Part shown: in pieces, positions 25,087-33,341 of the stretch
Layout: every line of letters begins with the position of its first letter
Numbering within the stretch: position 1 is the stretch's first letter
Assembly (NCBI RefSeq): GCF_018449795.1
Contig: NZ_JAAVVE010000008.1
Span: 62,001 to 126,000 of the forward strand
DNA length: 64,000 nucleotides
Source: Sphingomonas sp. dw_22
GTDB lineage: Bacteria > Pseudomonadota > Alphaproteobacteria > Sphingomonadales > Sphingomonadaceae
Reading direction: 5' to 3'
Translations under genes and position numbers: made by a program
The notes under the pieces: generated by a model
Database searches by the model: none
Told to the model about the DNA's origin: nothing
What the model saw: only the letters and a program-made list of their open reading frames with translations

Positions 25087-25264
25087 TCTCATCGTTACGA
25101 ACCAATTTCCCGCGCATGCGGGCCCGCGCCTACGGGGACGTCCACGCACACGCGCGAACCTGTGACTTTTGCGACTTTAGGGCTGCGACTTTAAGGCGGA
25201 TCGATCGCTGATTTCCGTCGCCCGGAGCCCGATTTTCGGAGGCCCAGGAATTTCGACATAGCGG

Positions 25265-25282
25265 GTGTCAACCGTGTCAACC
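25265..25282 (+). repeat. Perfect tandem 9-mer
   Basis: GTGTCAACC occurs twice in direct succession (25265-25273, 25274-25282). It could be a binding site or replication slippage. No gene begins immediately after it on this strand; the opposite-strand dehydrogenase ends 58 bases away. Confidence 0.5.
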
Positions 25283-25339
25283 GAACCCGGTCGAGCGGCG
25301 GCGGCCGGAATCGCTAAATCGAACGGAAATCCGGGCCCT

Positions 25340-26392
25340 TCAGCCCCGCCCGATAAGCCGCTGCGCGATCCGGTCGGCGACTTCGCTTTCGGGATCGCCG
25401 GTGCGGTCGCTTTCGTCCCACACTTCGATCAGCCGCTCGGGGATCTTGTCGACGCGCGCCTGCACCTCGGCCATGTTGCCCTGGCCCAGATATTCCAGCC
25501 CGACATTGATGATGCCGCCCGCGTTGATGACGTAATCGGGCGCATAGAGGATGCCGCGATCGTGCAGCCGATGGCCGTCCGCCCGCGTCGCGAGCTGGTT
25601 GTTGGCGCCGCCCGCCACGACCTTGCACTTGAGCGCCGCGATCGACGCTTCGGTCAGGATCGCGCCCAGCGCATTGGGGCTGAACAGGTCGGTTTCCTGG
25701 GTCAGGATCGCATCGGCCGCGACGGCCTCGGCGCCCAGCTCGGCCGCCAGCGTCTTGGCGCGCTCGGCATTGACGTCGGCGATGACCAGCCTGGCCCCGT
25801 CCTTCGCCAGCAGCCGCGCGACGCCGCCGCCCACCGAGCCCACGCCCTGGAGCGCGACGCGCACGCCCGCCATCGAATCGGCGCCCAGCCCGCGCTTTGC
25901 AGCCGCCTTGACGCCCAGATACACGCCGCGCGCCGTCACCGGCCCCGGATCGCCGCCCGCGCCGCCGGCCGCGACCGGCAGGCCCGAGACATGGCGGGTC
26001 TGGGTGGCGACCCTTTTCATCCGCTCTTCGGACATGCCGACATCCTCGGCCGTCACATATTTGCCGACGAGCGATTCGACCGCGCGGCCGAATGCCTCAA
26101 GCTGCGCATTGCTCACCGTCGCGCCCGGCTCGGAAGCGAGGATCACGCCCTTGCCGCCGCCGAGCGGCAGGTTCGCCATCGCGTTCTTGTAGCTCATGCC
26201 GCGCGACAGGCGCAGCGCATCGGTGATCGCGGCGCGGTGATCGGCATAATGCCAGAAGCGCACGCCACCGGCGGCCGGCCCCAGCGCCGAGGAGTGAATC
26301 GCGATGATCGCGCTCAGGCCCGATTCGCGGTCGCTGAAGAGATGGACGCCCTCATGGTCGTCGAAATCGGGGAAGCCCCAGTCGGTGATCAT
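25340..26392 (-). CDS. Glu/Leu/Phe/Val dehydrogenase
   Basis: A 350-residue amino-acid dehydrogenase of the leucine/valine/phenylalanine group. The substrate-binding segment is SALGPAAGGVRFW, the catalytic lysines are in MSYKNAMANLPLGGGKGVI, and the nucleotide-binding motif is ALQGVGSVGGGVARLLAKDG. It interconverts a branched or aromatic amino acid with its 2-oxo acid using NAD(P). The start is at 26392 (MITDWGF). In-frame sequence further upstream runs into tRNA-His, which is transcribed in the same direction 24 bases before. The substrate within the group is not decidable. Confidence 0.93.
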   Translation of the reverse strand: MITDWGFPDFDDHEGVHLFSDRESGLSAIIAIHSSALGPAAGGVRFWHYADHRAAITDALRLSRGMSYKNAMANLPLGGGKGVILASEPGATVSNAQLEAFGRAVESLVGKYVTAEDVGMSEERMKRVATQTRHVSGLPVAAGGAGGDPGPVTARGVYLGVKAAAKRGLGADSMAGVRVALQGVGSVGGGVARLLAKDGARLVIADVNAERAKTLAAELGAEAVAADAILTQETDLFSPNALGAILTEASIAALKCKVVAGGANNQLATRADGHRLHDRGILYAPDYVINAGGIINVGLEYLGQGNMAEVQARVDKIPERLIEVWDESDRTGDPESEVADRIAQRLIGRG

Positions 26393-26416
26393 GGATGGTC
26401 CACGCGCTAGAAAAAC

Positions 26417-26494
26417 TGGGGCGACCGACGGGACTTGAACCCGCAACTTCCGGCATCACAAGCCGGCGCTCTAACCAATTGAACTACGGTCGCC
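26417..26494 (-). tRNA. tRNA-His (GTG)
   Basis: A cloverleaf on the minus strand with encoded CCA. The anticodon stem CCGGC/GCCGG holds the loop TTGTGAT (GTG). The acceptor GCGACCG pairs with CGGTCGC. A genome-encoded G precedes it and the discriminator base is C, so the canonical G-1:C73 identity pair is retained, unlike the alphaproteobacterial clades reported to have lost G-1. Confidence 0.95.
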
Positions 26495-26550
26495 GTGAAG
26501 AAAGCGCGCTTAGCGGCGGCTGCGCCGAAGCGCAAGATAATTGCCGACAC

Positions 26551-27750
26551 TCAATTTCGCGAGAGCCGGACGGCCTCGTCCGGCGTCGTGATGCCCTCCC
26601 TCACCAGGGCGCGCGCCGCCGATCCGAGGTTCGGCGCGCTGAGATAGGCATGGCGCGCCAGGATCGATTCGTCGCCGCCGTCATTGATCAGCCGGCGCAT
26701 CGCCGGATCGGCATGGATCGCTTCGAACACGGCGATTTGCCCGGCATAGCCGCTATGATCGCACGCCGCGCAGCCACCCGGCGCATGGACGATCGCCCCG
26801 CGATCGAATCCCAGCAGCGCCGATACCGATCCCTGCGCCTGCACCGGCTCGCAGCATTCGGGGCACAGCCGCAGGACGAGCCGCTGCGCCAGCACCGCGT
26901 TCAGCGTCGAGGCGAGATGGAAGGGCTCGATTCGCCACTCGCGCATCTGCCGAATCGCCCCCACCGCATCCGCCGCCGGAACCGCGGCGAGCACCAGCAG
27001 CCCCGCCTGCGCCGCCTCGACGGCAGCGGCGGCCGATACGCGGTCGTGCAGCATGTCCACCATCACGACGTCCACGTCATGGCGCACGGCGGCGCGGACG
27101 ATGTCGGCCATCGAGCAGTCGGCGGTCGCTTCGACCTGGGTCGCGCCGGGAACGGCGGGTCCGGCCGATTGCTCCGCCGTCATCAGCCGCCGCGCCTTGC
27201 CCGCCATATGGTCGAGCAGCGCGCGCAGCGTCGTGCTCCGCCCCGATTCCGGCGGCCCCGCCACCAGCACCAGCCCGCCTTTGCCCAGCGCCGGCCGCAG
27301 CGCGGCGACCAGCGCCGGGCGCATGCCCAGCGCCTCCAGCCGCCGGTCGCGCCGCTCGCCGGTATCGAGCTTGAACGTCAGCGACAGGCCGGCCGCTACC
27401 GGAAGTATCGCCACCGTCGCGCCGCTGCCCGCGCCTTGCAGGCTTCCGTGCTGCGCCTGGCCGCTGCCGGGATCGAGATCGGCGCTCGCCACCGCCTCGG
27501 CGACCAACGCGCCGAACGCCTCGGGCGAGAGCATGCCGCCATCGGCGATCTGTCCACCGATCCTGAGCGCGATGCCTGCGCCCGCGTCGCTCGGCTCGAC
27601 ATGGACGTGCGAGGCGCGCCTGCGCGCCGCTTCGGACAGGAGGGAATGCAATGCCTCGCCCGATCCGGCCATGGCCGCGCGCGCCGCTGCCTTGGGCGGC
27701 GACGATCCTGCTACAAGTGCTTCGGCCAACGGGTTCATGATGTCCCCCAT
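26551..27750 (-). CDS. Degenerate GspE/PilB-like secretion ATPase
   Basis: A 399-residue protein with the GspE/PulE architecture: an N2-like region (about 33-130, ASHVHVEPSDAG…ALRIGGQ), an ATPase core, and a zinc Cys4 motif (LCPECC at 295-300, GGCAACDHSGYAGQIAVFE at 326-343). The nucleotide site is altered. Walker A reads GPPESGRST (165-173), with Arg171 where Lys is expected. The Walker B region reads VVMVDMLHD where GEIRDxET is typical. There are no type II or type IV pilus genes nearby. It may be a pseudo-ATPase or a diverged regulator. An alternative start is Met5 (27738). Confidence 0.8.
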   Translation of the reverse strand: MGDIMNPLAEALVAGSSPPKAAARAAMAGSGEALHSLLSEAARRRASHVHVEPSDAGAGIALRIGGQIADGGMLSPEAFGALVAEAVASADLDPGSGQAQHGSLQGAGSGATVAILPVAAGLSLTFKLDTGERRDRRLEALGMRPALVAALRPALGKGGLVLVAGPPESGRSTTLRALLDHMAGKARRLMTAEQSAGPAVPGATQVEATADCSMADIVRAAVRHDVDVVMVDMLHDRVSAAAAVEAAQAGLLVLAAVPAADAVGAIRQMREWRIEPFHLASTLNAVLAQRLVLRLCPECCEPVQAQGSVSALLGFDRGAIVHAPGGCAACDHSGYAGQIAVFEAIHADPAMRRLINDGGDESILARHAYLSAPNLGSAARALVREGITTPDEAVRLSRN

Positions 27751-27799
27751 TCTGCGGACGCGAAACGGCTAGGCACAGGATATGACACCTGCCTTGCAT

Positions 27800-27820
27800 T
27801 GACATGACACTTTGATGTCA
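27800..27820. promoter_or_regulatory. Inverted repeat TGACAT-N9-ATGTCA
   Basis: TGACAT (27800-27805) and ATGTCA (27815-27820) form a perfect dyad in the short divergent region between the GspE-like and oxygenase genes. The right arm contains the proposed oxygenase ATG, so either the operator overlaps the start or the true start is downstream. Confidence 0.4.
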
Positions 27821-28552
27821 TTCGCACCCATGCTGGAAACGCAGCCCCGGATTTGGCACAAGGCGCCCATGCAACAAGCCGCCGCCAGCGCCCCGCCCCC
27901 GGTGCCGAATCTCGGCTCGGGAAACCCGCCCGAGCCCGTGATCGAGCACCTCCTGCGCCAGCCGGGCGTGCAGCGGGTTCCCAGCCCCAAGCTGTCGCTC
28001 TTCATCGCCCGGAACTTCCTCGATCCCGAGCTCTGCGAGGCGCTGATGCGGCAGATCGATTCGCAGCGCCGCCCCTCGACGATCGCCGATCCCAATGGCG
28101 ACTATGCCTTCCGCACCAGCGAGACCTGCGACTTCGATCCCGAGCTTGCGCCGGTGGCCGAGCTCAAGCGCCGGATCATCGCCCTCACCGGCCTGGATCC
28201 TGTCCGCGGCGAGCCGATGCAGGGGCAGCGCTATGCGGTCGGCCAGGAGTTCAAGGCGCACACCGACTATTTCGAGCCGAACGGCGCCGATTTCGAGAAA
28301 TATTGCAGCATCGCCGGTCAGCGCACCTGGACGGTGATGCTCTATCTGAACGAAGTCGAGGCTGGCGGCGCGACGCGGTTCAAGGCGATCGACAAGATCG
28401 TCCAGCCCGAGGTCGGCAAGCTGCTCGCCTGGTCCAATCTGCGGCCCGACGGAAGCTGCAATCCCTCGACCATCCACCACGCGATGAAGGTGCGCGCGGG
28501 CACGAAATATGTCGTCACCCAGTGGTTCCGCGAACGCCCCTGGGGCTGGTGA
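27815..28552 (+). CDS. 2OG-Fe(II) oxygenase, prolyl 4-hydroxylase-like
   Basis: A 245-residue oxygenase with the prolyl-4-hydroxylase catalytic core. The iron ligands are H149 and D151 (KAHTDYFEP) and H221 or H222 (TIHHAMKV), and the 2-oxoglutarate-binding lysine is K231 (GTKYVVTQWF). LYLNEVEAGGATRF is the usual strand-turn of the double-stranded beta-helix. The N-terminal 50 residues are Pro/Ala-rich and unconserved. Starts at 27830 or 27869 are equally possible. The hydroxylated partner is unknown; it is divergent from the GspE-like gene. Confidence 0.88.
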   Translation: MSFAPMLETQPRIWHKAPMQQAAASAPPPVPNLGSGNPPEPVIEHLLRQPGVQRVPSPKLSLFIARNFLDPELCEALMRQIDSQRRPSTIADPNGDYAFRTSETCDFDPELAPVAELKRRIIALTGLDPVRGEPMQGQRYAVGQEFKAHTDYFEPNGADFEKYCSIAGQRTWTVMLYLNEVEAGGATRFKAIDKIVQPEVGKLLAWSNLRPDGSCNPSTIHHAMKVRAGTKYVVTQWFRERPWGW

Positions 28553-28663
28553 AGCCGATCAAGGCAACGCACCGGCCGCGCCGCCGATGCCGTGCCCCCG
28601 ATATGATTCGAGCGTGACCCGGCTGCACCGGATCACGCCCTGTTCCCCCTTTTTGCTTCGACA

Positions 28664-28683
28664 GCCGGCGGTCACCCGCCGGC
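28664..28683 (-). terminator. Hairpin after TonB receptor gene
   Basis: GCCGGCGG (28664-28671) and CCGCCGGC (28676-28683) with a four-base loop form a strong stem 3 bases beyond the receptor stop. There is no T-run in the minus-strand direction, so it is a candidate 3'-end structure rather than a textbook terminator. Confidence 0.5.
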
Positions 28684-28685
28684 GA

Positions 28686-31412
28686 TCAGAAGGTCATCGA
28701 GATCGAGAAGTTGAAGGTCGTGCCCCACGAATAGCGGTTGTAGATCACCGTATTCTCGCCGTTGGACTGGGTTTCCTTGTACTTCCGGTTCGTGATGTTG
28801 CGCGCTTCTAACTTCAGGTCGACATCCTTGCCCACCACCGAGATACCCTGCCGCACCACGAAATCCAGATTGAAACCCGGATATTCATAGACGTCCGGCT
28901 GGTTCTGGTTGGCCAAGCCGCGGCTCGTCACGCGCTTGCTCGCATAGGAGAGGATGAGCGTCTGTTGCGAGAGCTTGCTGGTCTGCTCCATGCCGAGCTG
29001 GAGATTGGCCAGATGGTCCGACTGCCCCGTGAGCGGCGCCCCGTCGCGGAAGAAGTCCGTCGCCAGCGTCGAGGAGGAGGCGAACACCGCGACGGGATCG
29101 TCCGCGTTCACCTTCAGCTTCGAATGCGTGTAGGTATAGTTGGCGATCGCGATCAGGTTGCGATCCGCGAAGAATCTCCCATCGACCCAGCTCGAGATCG
29201 GGAACTTCTTCTGGATCTCGGCTTCCGCACCATACAGATCGGCCTTGGGCGCATTGGCGAAGCTGGTGACGAAATCGCTACCCGAGATGAAGGTCTCGAT
29301 CGGATTGTCGATCCGCTTGTAGAAGCCCGCCAGGGCGAAGCGCTGGTCCGGCGCGAAATACCATTCGTAGCGCGCTTCCGCGTTGAACAGCTTGCTGTCC
29401 TTCAGGAAGGGATTGCCACGATACTGGCGATTGGTGTCCGGATCGAAATAGAACTGATAGACCAGTTCGCGGAATTGCGGCCGCGCAATGGTCTTCGATG
29501 CGTTGAGCCGCACCTGCATGTCCTGCTGGAACTGCCAGGTCAGCGTCGCCGCGGGCAGCCAATAGTCATTGTCGAGATTGGTCGTCGCGGTGCTGGAACC
29601 GGGCGTGTTGAATACCTCGGCCGGCGTGACGGTTTCCTTCGCCGTCTCGTAGCGGACACCGGCATCGAGCGATATTTCGGGCGTGATCTGGTAACTGATC
29701 CGGCCATAACCGGCGTGATTGACCAGCTTCGCGTCGAACGCCGGAGCGCCTTCGTTCGTCTCGATCAGCGCGATGTTGTAATAATCGATGATCGCGGTGC
29801 CGAGCAGCAGATCGGGACGCAGCATCGAGACGCCGCCGGGGAAATCGCTCGGCGCGGTGAACTGGAAGTCGCGGCGCGAGCTGAAACGCTTCTGGTTCAG
29901 ATAGGCATAGCCGGCCGAGAGGCTCAGCCCCTGAGTCGCGCGGAACGTGAGGTCGGCACCGCCGGACCACAGATCCTCGTTGAGGTCGGAGTAGCTGACC
30001 GTCGCATCGCCGCCATTGCCGTTGTTCAGGCGATTGACGAAATACGCGCCATAGGGATCGACCACGGCATTGGTTCGGACATATTCGAACGCGAGTTCGT
30101 CCGGCGCCTTGCGCTTCGAATTGGCATAGCCGCCGCGCAGATCAAGGCTCCATTGCGGAGCGAGCTTCAGCTCGGCGGCGAGCTGGGTATCGATGAGCTG
30201 GCGCTCGTACCATGCCGTGTCCTGCTGCAGGAAATCGACGTCGGTGCCGCCACGCTGGCCCATGCTCAGACGGGCACGCTTGAGCGTGTCGCGGACATAG
30301 AGATTGGTCCAGCGAATCTTGCTGTCGCCGAACTCGAGGCCCAAGCCTAGCAGGCCGTTGACGACGATGCGATCATCGGTCGAGACGCGCTCGAAATCGC
30401 TCTCGAGCTGCGACAGGTCGGGCGTCAGCGAGGTCTGCTGGGTGGTGTCGCGCGTGGTCCACCGGTTCGAATAGCCAAGCGTGGCGATCACGCCGAGCGT
30501 GGCGCCCGCAACGTCCTCGGCGGTGGCGCCGCCGGAAGCAGTGACCGACCAGTTCGGACCGATCCTATCCTGCTTCTGGACAAGCGCGTTGTTGCCGTTG
30601 ACGAGCTGCCCGGCGATCGCCTGGGTATCGACATTGCCCGAGCTGATCCGGTTCCCGCTTCCGAAGAAGGCGGCGAGCGCCGGCGCGTAATTACGCGTGC
30701 CGTCGTCAAAGCCGGTCCAGTCCTTGCCGCCGCCGGCATAGACATAGCCGAAATTACCGGTCGTGAAGGTGTTCGCGCCGACGCCGCCGCTGACGGTGAG
30801 GAAGCTTTCCTTCGGCAGCGAATTGGTCGTCAGGTTGATGACGCCGCCGCCGAACTCGCCGGGATAATTGACCGAATAGCTCTTCTGCACCAGCGACGAG
30901 GAAACGACGTTGGTCGGGAAAATGTCGAGCGGGACGACGCGTTTGAGCGGCTCGGGGCTCGGCAACGGAGAGCCGTTGAGCAGCGCGAGCGAATAGCGGT
31001 CGCCCAGGCCGCGGACATAGACATAGCCGTTGCCGACCACGCTGAGGCCCGTCACCCGGCTCAATGCGCCGGCGATATTGCCGTCGCCGGTCCGCGCGAT
31101 ATCGGCGGTGGAGAGCACCGAGACCACCTGCGGTGTATCGCGGGTGATGTTCACATGGCGGCCGATGACGACGATGTCGTTGCCGCCAGGAATGGAGACG
31201 TCGGGCGCCTCTTCCTGTTCCTGGGCCGGAGCGGCCTGGTCCTGCGGAACCGCCACGGCCTGGTCCTGGGGTTCGCCGGCCGCGGTGGCCGGATCCGGCG
31301 TCGGAGCCGAGGGCTCGGGCGTCGCAGGCATCGTCTGGGCACGCGCAACGGCGGGCACGACGAGCGCGGAAGTGAATAGCAACAGGCTGGCAAGCCCCAA
31401 CGGCTTCGTCAT
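28686..31412 (-). CDS. TonB-dependent receptor
   Basis: A 908-residue outer-membrane receptor. The signal peptide (MTKPLGLASLLLFTSALVV…ARA|QT) is followed by a Pro/Gln-rich linker with repeated PQDQA-like units (about residues 25-70). The plug domain comes next (VVSVLSTADIARTGDGNIAGALSRVTGL, YVRGLGDRYSLALLNGSPLP), then a 22-strand barrel ending in Phe (SISMTF). No TonB-box ligand clue is evident. It follows a secreted beta-helix-like lipoprotein gene by 82 bases on the same strand, suggesting co-transcription and a shared substrate. The start at 31412 has GGGGG just upstream. Confidence 0.95.
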   Translation of the reverse strand: MTKPLGLASLLLFTSALVVPAVARAQTMPATPEPSAPTPDPATAAGEPQDQAVAVPQDQAAPAQEQEEAPDVSIPGGNDIVVIGRHVNITRDTPQVVSVLSTADIARTGDGNIAGALSRVTGLSVVGNGYVYVRGLGDRYSLALLNGSPLPSPEPLKRVVPLDIFPTNVVSSSLVQKSYSVNYPGEFGGGVINLTTNSLPKESFLTVSGGVGANTFTTGNFGYVYAGGGKDWTGFDDGTRNYAPALAAFFGSGNRISSGNVDTQAIAGQLVNGNNALVQKQDRIGPNWSVTASGGATAEDVAGATLGVIATLGYSNRWTTRDTTQQTSLTPDLSQLESDFERVSTDDRIVVNGLLGLGLEFGDSKIRWTNLYVRDTLKRARLSMGQRGGTDVDFLQQDTAWYERQLIDTQLAAELKLAPQWSLDLRGGYANSKRKAPDELAFEYVRTNAVVDPYGAYFVNRLNNGNGGDATVSYSDLNEDLWSGGADLTFRATQGLSLSAGYAYLNQKRFSSRRDFQFTAPSDFPGGVSMLRPDLLLGTAIIDYYNIALIETNEGAPAFDAKLVNHAGYGRISYQITPEISLDAGVRYETAKETVTPAEVFNTPGSSTATTNLDNDYWLPAATLTWQFQQDMQVRLNASKTIARPQFRELVYQFYFDPDTNRQYRGNPFLKDSKLFNAEARYEWYFAPDQRFALAGFYKRIDNPIETFISGSDFVTSFANAPKADLYGAEAEIQKKFPISSWVDGRFFADRNLIAIANYTYTHSKLKVNADDPVAVFASSSTLATDFFRDGAPLTGQSDHLANLQLGMEQTSKLSQQTLILSYASKRVTSRGLANQNQPDVYEYPGFNLDFVVRQGISVVGKDVDLKLEARNITNRKYKETQSNGENTVIYNRYSWGTTFNFSISMTF

Positions 31413-31494
31413 CGTAACCCCCAATTCAAATCCCAAGAGGGCGGGGCGCCGCCAGGATGGCAGGCCCCGCCCCAAGTCAGGTCAGGCCAGGGCC

Positions 31495-33153
31495 TCAGTT
31501 CGTCGGGAGCGAGGTGCAGCTACGATCGCTGCCCGTGCCGTCGAACGGGGCATAGCCGGAATTGCAGGTCCAACCCTTGTACCAATTGTCCGTCGCATCC
31601 TTGACCGCGCCCACATAGGTGGTCGTGTCGAAGAAGGTGTCGAGCGTCTTGGCGTCGAAGGGCGCCAGCGCGGTCTCGCTGGCGCCGTTCACGAACAGCG
31701 CGGTCAGCGTGTTCGTGAAGGCATCGTTGTTGCCGTTCGTGCCCGTGCCAAAGGTCATCGCGACCTGGGCGGCAGAGATGCTGCCAGCGCCCAGATACTT
31801 GGCCGTGTTGCACTGCAGCGCCACCGAGCGCGCCACCAGCGTCGCGGGCGTAGCGCCCGTGCCGTTCATGCGGAGGCACTCGTTGTTCGGGCTGATGACG
31901 AGACCGTCGGCAAGCGTCAGGTCGGCGTTGCCGCGCAGCAGGATCGAGGCCAGATCGTTGGCCTCGTTGTTGCTGCTGACCTGGCCCTGGACGGCCGTGA
32001 AGTTCACCACCTTGGTGTTCTGGCGCGGCGTGTCGGCTTCGAAGCCGGTATTGTCGACTTCCATCAGCGCGTCGCCCTGGCCGGGACGCTGCAGCAGCAG
32101 GACATACTGGAAGAGGCCCTGCAGGCCGGTATCGATGTCGAGGCTGTCGTCGTCTGCGCCGGTGGCGATATAGTGCTTGAACCGCACCGAACCGCCGAAG
32201 AACTCCATGCCGTCGTCCGAGCTGTTGTGGCTCTGGACATATTCGAGCGTGGTGCCGGTCCCGACACCTTCGGCCGTGAGGGCCTGGAGCTCGGTGTTCG
32301 CGCCCAGTACATAACCCGAATAGCGGATCTGCACATATTTTACCGTACCGGCGTTATAGGCATCCTCGTTACCGCCGAAGGTGGCCGCATCGGCCGAACC
32401 TTCGGTCTGGCGCTCGCAGGTGCTGAGGGCCGGAAGAACGGCGACCGAACCGGTGGTGCAGTCGGTGACCCGGGCACGACCCATCAGTACGACGCCGCCC
32501 CACTGGCCGAACGACGAATCGTTGTTCAGGCCGAGGACGTTGTCCTTGCTGGTGAAGATGATCGGCTGCGACGCGGTACCGACGGCGTTGATCTTGTTGC
32601 CGCGATTGACCGCCAGCCACGAAGTACCGGTGTAGCCGGCGACGATCACGCCCGGCTCGATGGTCAGCGTGACGTTGGTGTCGGCGGTGAGCTGGCCACC
32701 TGTCAGCGTGATGCCGTTGGCAGCGGTGCACGAAACGGTGCTGCTGGTGCGCGGCGCGGCGGCGGTCGGCGCGACGATACCGCCATCGCAACCAACATCG
32801 ACGCGGCCGTTCATCGAATAGATCAGGCCCGGGATCTTGGTCAGAGTGATCGACCTGTTGACCATCGCCGGAAGCTGGCAGACGCGCCACGAGCCGATCG
32901 GAGTAGCCTGGGTCACGCCGGCATCGACGAAGCCGTTGGCGCCGGCCGGAACCGAGGGGCAGCCTGCGGCGGGCGTCACCAGCGACAGGGTCGGGGTCGG
33001 GGTGGGCGTCGGAGTCGGCGCCGGCGGATTGTTGATGATGACATTGCCGCCGCTGCCCGGCGAGGCGATGTCGTTGGCGCCGTCGCACGCCGACAGGGCG
33101 GCGCCCGCGCAGGTGGTCACCAGGATAAGGCTGAGGCGTTTGAAGCTGGCCAT
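31495..33153 (-). CDS. Secreted lipoprotein with beta-helix-like body, TonB-receptor partner
   Basis: A 552-residue protein. The signal peptide ends in a lipobox ALSAC with Cys23. A Pro-Thr repeat linker (about 43-55) leads into a repetitive, Asn/Gly/Thr-rich domain. Segments such as NRGNKINAVGTASQPIIFTS and WGGVVLMGRARV resemble parallel beta-helix or pectate-lyase-like surface proteins. Several Cys pairs are present. It lacks recognisable catalytic residues. Similar lipoproteins sit beside TonB receptors in other alphaproteobacteria and may be type II secretion substrates; I cannot name its function. It probably cooperates with the receptor gene downstream. Confidence 0.72.
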   Translation of the reverse strand: MASFKRLSLILVTTCAGAALSACDGANDIASPGSGGNVIINNPPAPTPTPTPTPTLSLVTPAAGCPSVPAGANGFVDAGVTQATPIGSWRVCQLPAMVNRSITLTKIPGLIYSMNGRVDVGCDGGIVAPTAAAPRTSSTVSCTAANGITLTGGQLTADTNVTLTIEPGVIVAGYTGTSWLAVNRGNKINAVGTASQPIIFTSKDNVLGLNNDSSFGQWGGVVLMGRARVTDCTTGSVAVLPALSTCERQTEGSADAATFGGNEDAYNAGTVKYVQIRYSGYVLGANTELQALTAEGVGTGTTLEYVQSHNSSDDGMEFFGGSVRFKHYIATGADDDSLDIDTGLQGLFQYVLLLQRPGQGDALMEVDNTGFEADTPRQNTKVVNFTAVQGQVSSNNEANDLASILLRGNADLTLADGLVISPNNECLRMNGTGATPATLVARSVALQCNTAKYLGAGSISAAQVAMTFGTGTNGNNDAFTNTLTALFVNGASETALAPFDAKTLDTFFDTTTYVGAVKDATDNWYKGWTCNSGYAPFDGTGSDRSCTSLPTN

Positions 33154-33224
33154 AAAGTCTCCGTTCCGGTCGTTGGGTGCGGGCGAGCGCCCTGGATCGA
33201 CTCGGACATCCCCCTGTCGACCTC

Positions 33225-33243
33225 GCCGCTTGGGCTAAGCGGC
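33225..33243 (-). promoter_or_regulatory. 5' leader hairpin of lipoprotein gene
   Basis: GCCGCTT (33225-33231) and AAGCGGC (33237-33243) form a seven-pair stem with a five-base loop, 72 bases upstream of the lipoprotein start. It could stabilise the leader. Confidence 0.35.
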
Positions 33244-33269
33244 TTGCGTGACGGGAAAACGCGATTTCG

Positions 33270-33298
33270 AAGACAGTTAAGAGTCTCTAAAATGACAT
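33270..33298 (-). promoter_or_regulatory. Possible degenerate Pho-box-like repeat
   Basis: On the minus strand ATGTCAT (33292-33298) and CTGTCTT (33270-33276) start exactly 22 bases apart, two helical turns, as in PhoB box arrays of CTGTCAT units every 11 bases. The middle unit (GAGACTC) is poor. This is a weak hint only. Confidence 0.2.
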
Positions 33299-33341
33299 AT
33301 GAGTGACGATGTTGCGGATGCGCAACACCATCGGCGCGCCC

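Larger units (their letters stand above)
24906..25339. other. 434-base intergenic region rich in repeats
   Basis: No convincing gene is seen. It holds a palindrome related to that at 16425, the second copy of the 18-base element, GCGACTTTA twice (25071-25079 and 25085-25093, with a related GTGACTTT at 25162), and a perfect tandem 9-mer at 25265-25282. It lies between convergent genes. Confidence 0.7.

Noticed and set aside
24906..25339. Small coding sequences in the repeat-rich gap
   Set aside because: Reading frames there span the palindrome and lack ribosome sites or plausible composition.
33270..33298. A confident PhoB binding site upstream of the lipoprotein gene
   Set aside because: Only two degenerate units 22 bases apart match, with a poor middle unit; kept as a low-confidence hint.
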